A DNA stretch of 8,541 bases from CADEFX01 sp050260355 (GTDB lineage Bacteria; Pseudomonadota; Alphaproteobacteria; Rhizobiales; Hyphomicrobiaceae). Shown here piece after piece: positions 6,324 through 8,541 of this stretch (positions within the stretch are counted from its first letter, which is position 1; every line of letters begins with the position of its first letter). The notes beneath the pieces are model-generated. The model made no database searches, was not told the origin of the DNA, and worked only from the letters and a program-made list of their open reading frames with translations. Position numbers and translations under genes: made by a program. The DNA is taken from positions 1 through 8,541 of the forward strand of contig JBLNBZ010000026.1 of assembly GCA_050260355.1 (NCBI GenBank), read 5' to 3'.

Positions 6324-6480
6324 CAATCCTCTCCCCAAGCTGGGCCCATGCCGGTGGGGCCCGATTGTCGTTTCAATTGCCGGCGCACTATGGCATGCCG
6401 GGCGCCGATGCGTAAACGAGGCATTGCCCAGGTTTATGGCCAATGTGCAGGCAGCATGGACCAGACGGTCGGGAGCCCTG
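6324..6480. promoter_or_regulatory. Divergent promoter region between the importer operon and the CoA-transferase gene
   Basis: These 157 bases must hold promoters for both directions. For the minus strand, a weak candidate is TTTACG followed 18 bases later by CATAGT (roughly 6384-6413), about 4 of 6 matches in each box. Two GGGCCC palindromes at 6342-6347 and 6357-6362 flank 9 bases in the leader of the importer message and could form a hairpin or a protein-binding site. No regulator gene is next to it in the window, and I cannot identify an operator with confidence. Confidence 0.4.
6328..6336 (-). promoter_or_regulatory. Strong ribosome binding site of the binding-protein gene
   Basis: GGGGAGAGG on the minus strand lies 4 bases before the ATG at 6323. 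It is the longest purine Shine-Dalgarno run in the operon, which agrees with high synthesis of the periplasmic receptor and rules out the upstream in-frame Met codons. Confidence 0.7.
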
Positions 6481-8385
6481 ATGAGCCTGATGCGTGATAC
6501 CGATCCGGCCCGCTGTGCCGAGGCTATCGTGAAGCGCGTGGGCCGCGATATCAGGCTCGCCGTTCCGATCGGCATCGGCAAACCGGTCCTGCTGGTCAAT
6601 GCGCTCTACCGGCTCGCTGCAGCCAACCCTGACCTGAAGCTCACGATCTTCACCGGCCTGACGCTGGTGCGGCCGCCCTATGCCAACGAGATCGAGCAGC
6701 GCTTCGTTCAGCCGATGCTCGACAGGCTGTTTGGGAGCTACCCGGACGTCGACTATATCAAGGCGATCCGCGGCGGTGGCCTGCCGCCGAACATCGAGGT
6801 GCACGAGTTTTTCCTGCAGGCCGGCGCCTGGCTGAAGTTCGCTTCCACGCAGCAGAGCTACGTCAGCATGAACTACTCGCATGTCGCGGAGCATCTCGCG
6901 CGGCTCGGCACCAACGTGCTCGCCCAACTCGTCGCGCCCGAGCCGAATGGTGACGGAACGCGCGTCAGCCTCAGCTCGAATCCGGACGTAACGCTCGACC
7001 TGATGCCGTACGTGGCCGCCCGCCGCCGCGCGGGTGAGCCGGTGGCCGTCGCCGGCGAGATCAATGCCAACCTGCCCTACATGCCCGGCGAGGCAGAGGT
7101 CGAGTCGAGCGGCTTCGACATCATGCTGGAGCCCGAGACACCGCATTACGATCTGTTTGCGCCGCCGAAGGAGGCGGTGCCGCTCGTCGACTACGCCATG
7201 GCGCTGCACGTGGCGCCGCTGATCAAGGACGGAGGCACGCTGCAGATCGGCATCGGCTCGTTTGCCGATGCGCTCGCTCACGTGCTGATCATGCGGCACA
7301 CGCGCAACCGCGAGTTCCGATCGCTGCTCGCGGCTCTGGGCGAGCCGATGCCCGACGGGGCGGATCTCGAGCCGTTTACGACCGGGCTCTACGGCTGCAG
7401 CGAGATGCTGGTCGACGGCTTCCTGCATCTGCGGCGTGCGGGCGTGCTGAAGCGCAAGGTCGAGGTCCCCGCAAGAAACGGGCGCCAGCGGCATGCGGTC
7501 GTGCACGGCGGATTCTTCGTCGGCAGCCGAAGCTTTTATCGCGAGCTGCGCGAGATGCCGCGCGAGGAGCTGGACGAGGTCTGCATGACTGCGATCTCGT
7601 TCACGAACACGCTGCACGGCGACGAGGAGCTGAAACGCCGTCAGCGTCCCCATGCGCGCTTCGTCAACTCCGCCATGGTGGCGACGCTGCTCGGCGCCGT
7701 ATCGTCAGACCAGCTCGAGGATGGACGCGTCGTCAGCGGCGTCGGCGGTCAGTTCGATTTCGTCGGCATGGCACATGCGCTGCATGATGCGCGGTCCATC
7801 ATCGCTCTGCGCAGCACGCGCAGCCGCGGCGGCCAGCGCGCGTCCAACCTCGTCTGGCAGTACGGCAACACGACCATCCCGCGCCATCTGCGGGATATCA
7901 TCGTGACGGAGTACGGCGCCGCCGATCTGCGCGGCAAGTCCGACCGCGATGTGGTGGCGGCGATGCTGGCGATCGCCGATGCCGCCTTCCAGCCGCAGCT
8001 TCAGAGGAGCGCGGTTGCTGCGGGCAAGCTCGAGCCGTCCTTCGTCCTGCCCGGGCATGCGCGCGACAACCATCCCGAGCGGATCAGGGCTGCGCTGGCG
8101 AGCGCCAAGCGCGACGGGCTGCTGCCGTCGTTCCCGTTCGGCACGGACATGACCGAGACCGAGCAGTCGCTGCTGGTGCCGCTGTCCTACCTCAAGGGCG
8201 CATCGCGGATCGACCTCGCGTCGGCCGTGCTGACCGGCCTCACGGCAGGCGAGGTCAAACCGCCGGAGCAGGCGGCTTTGCAGCGCATGCGCTTCGATGC
8301 TCCGCGCAACACGAAGGAGCGTTTGCTCAGGGCGCTTCTGTTGGGTGCGATGCGGCGCACGGGGGCAGCGACCCGGGTCGACTGA
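6481..8385 (+). CDS. Acetyl-CoA hydrolase/CoA-transferase family protein with C-terminal extension
   Basis: This encodes 634 residues. It matches the acetyl-CoA hydrolase/4-hydroxybutyrate CoA-transferase (Cat1-like, class I) family, whose members cleave an acyl-CoA or move CoA between carboxylic acids through a Glu-CoA thioester. Visible landmarks are VPIGIGKPVLLVNALYRLAA near the N-terminus, GTLQIGIGSFADAL (about 252-265), LYGCSEMLVDGFLHL with the likely active-site Glu E308, SGVGGQFDF (419-427) forming the oxyanion/CoA loop, and VTEYGAADLRGKS with E477. The typical end of the fold is at about residue 535 (HARDNHPERIRAAL); about 100 further, mostly helical residues follow. There are also extra residues before E308. 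The ATG at 6481 is chosen because GGGAG (6471-6475) lies 5 bases upstream; an in-frame ATG at 6436 would add 15 residues. It is divergent from the importer operon, suggesting a shared substrate or regulation. The exact acyl group is unknown. Confidence 0.87.
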   Translation: MSLMRDTDPARCAEAIVKRVGRDIRLAVPIGIGKPVLLVNALYRLAAANPDLKLTIFTGLTLVRPPYANEIEQRFVQPMLDRLFGSYPDVDYIKAIRGGGLPPNIEVHEFFLQAGAWLKFASTQQSYVSMNYSHVAEHLARLGTNVLAQLVAPEPNGDGTRVSLSSNPDVTLDLMPYVAARRRAGEPVAVAGEINANLPYMPGEAEVESSGFDIMLEPETPHYDLFAPPKEAVPLVDYAMALHVAPLIKDGGTLQIGIGSFADALAHVLIMRHTRNREFRSLLAALGEPMPDGADLEPFTTGLYGCSEMLVDGFLHLRRAGVLKRKVEVPARNGRQRHAVVHGGFFVGSRSFYRELREMPREELDEVCMTAISFTNTLHGDEELKRRQRPHARFVNSAMVATLLGAVSSDQLEDGRVVSGVGGQFDFVGMAHALHDARSIIALRSTRSRGGQRASNLVWQYGNTTIPRHLRDIIVTEYGAADLRGKSDRDVVAAMLAIADAAFQPQLQRSAVAAGKLEPSFVLPGHARDNHPERIRAALASAKRDGLLPSFPFGTDMTETEQSLLVPLSYLKGASRIDLASAVLTGLTAGEVKPPEQAALQRMRFDAPRNTKERLLRALLLGAMRRTGAATRVD

Positions 8386-8404
8386 CCAACAAGAGTCCCA
8401 TTTG

Positions 8405-8541
8405 CGTCATCCCTGCGCAGGCAGGGATCCAGGGGCCGAGCGACAAGCTCTGCCTCGCGGTTGAGGCTCTGGCGGTGCGCGTCGCGCGCATCAACGTGCG
8501 CAGAGCAAGCGGAGGCGCATCTGGGTTCCGGCCTTCGCCGG
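8405..8541. repeat. MITE/REP-like element with inverted hairpin ends (right end at or beyond the window edge)
   Basis: It starts 19 bases after the CoA-transferase stop with CGTCATCCCTGC. The left end folds into ATCCCTGC-GCAG-GCAGGGAT (8409-8428, perfect 8-bp stem). The right end holds CCGGC-CTTC-GCCGG (8528-8541). Read inward from each side, 8412-8433 and the complement of 8541-8520 agree at 16 of 22 positions, so the two ends form one inverted-repeat element. The interior has further complementary parts, such as GCTCTG (8466-8471) with CAGAGC (8501-8506). No protein is encoded. The left hairpin could also help end transcription of the gene upstream. Elements with GTCATCCC...GGGATCCAG ends are widespread in alphaproteobacterial genomes. 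Confidence 0.65.

Noticed and set aside
6220..6480. 87-residue N-terminal extension of the CoA-transferase family protein
   Set aside because: It runs antisense through the start of the binding-protein gene and the promoter region; family similarity and a ribosome site support 6481.
6324..6599. 92-residue N-terminal extension of the binding protein
   Set aside because: It would bury the clear signal peptide inside the protein; the strong ribosome site fixes the start at 6323.
6388..7653. Minus-strand open frame of 421 codons opposite the CoA-transferase gene
   Set aside because: It lies wholly within a gene with strong motifs on the other strand; the His/Arg/Gln-rich product looks like an antisense shadow.
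8405..8541. CRISPR-like repeat or tRNA gene at the right edge
   Set aside because: There are only two inverted, imperfect ends and no regular direct repeat/spacer pattern, and no cloverleaf could be drawn.

Overview
This GC-rich window looks like the chromosome of an alphaproteobacterium of the Hyphomicrobiales type (Bradyrhizobium/Rhodopseudomonas-like). That assignment is inferred from the codon and base use, the IS481-type transposase, the palindromic repeats and the style of the genes; no taxonomic marker gene is present.

Layout. Positions 1-662 hold the 3' part of an IS481-like insertion sequence: the C-terminal half of a DDE transposase, open at the left edge, followed by two tandem end-type repeats. 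Positions 663-911 carry no gene but contain two strong palindromes of the dispersed REP type. A small four-helix membrane protein of unknown function lies at 912-1370 (+). Positions 1371-1699 are non-coding apart from two candidate terminator hairpins.

Positions 1700-6323 (minus strand) hold a complete five-gene branched-chain amino acid-type (HAAT) ABC importer, transcribed in the order periplasmic binding protein, livH, livM, livG, livF. The last four genes overlap by 4-11 bp and are almost certainly translationally coupled. A perfect 14-bp inverted repeat sits between the binding-protein gene and livH and may set their relative expression. The two ATPases are asymmetric: LivG has a degenerate ABC signature (LGTPG) and LivF has Gln in place of the switch His, and both changes fall in the same composite ATP site.

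Divergent from the importer, across a 157-bp promoter region, is a 634-residue acetyl-CoA hydrolase/CoA-transferase-family protein (6481-8385, +). It has the active-site Glu motif, the GVGGQ-DF motif and a C-terminal extension of about 100 residues. A plausible reading is an uptake-plus-activation module: the importer brings in an amino or organic acid and the CoA-transferase family enzyme acts on its CoA ester. The ligand cannot be read from the sequence.

The right edge (8405-8541) is a MITE/REP-like element with inverted hairpin ends, cut by the window. I found no phage, CRISPR, toxin-antitoxin or defence genes and no RNA genes. Most of the window is conventional transport and metabolism, and the unusual points are in the details listed as findings.
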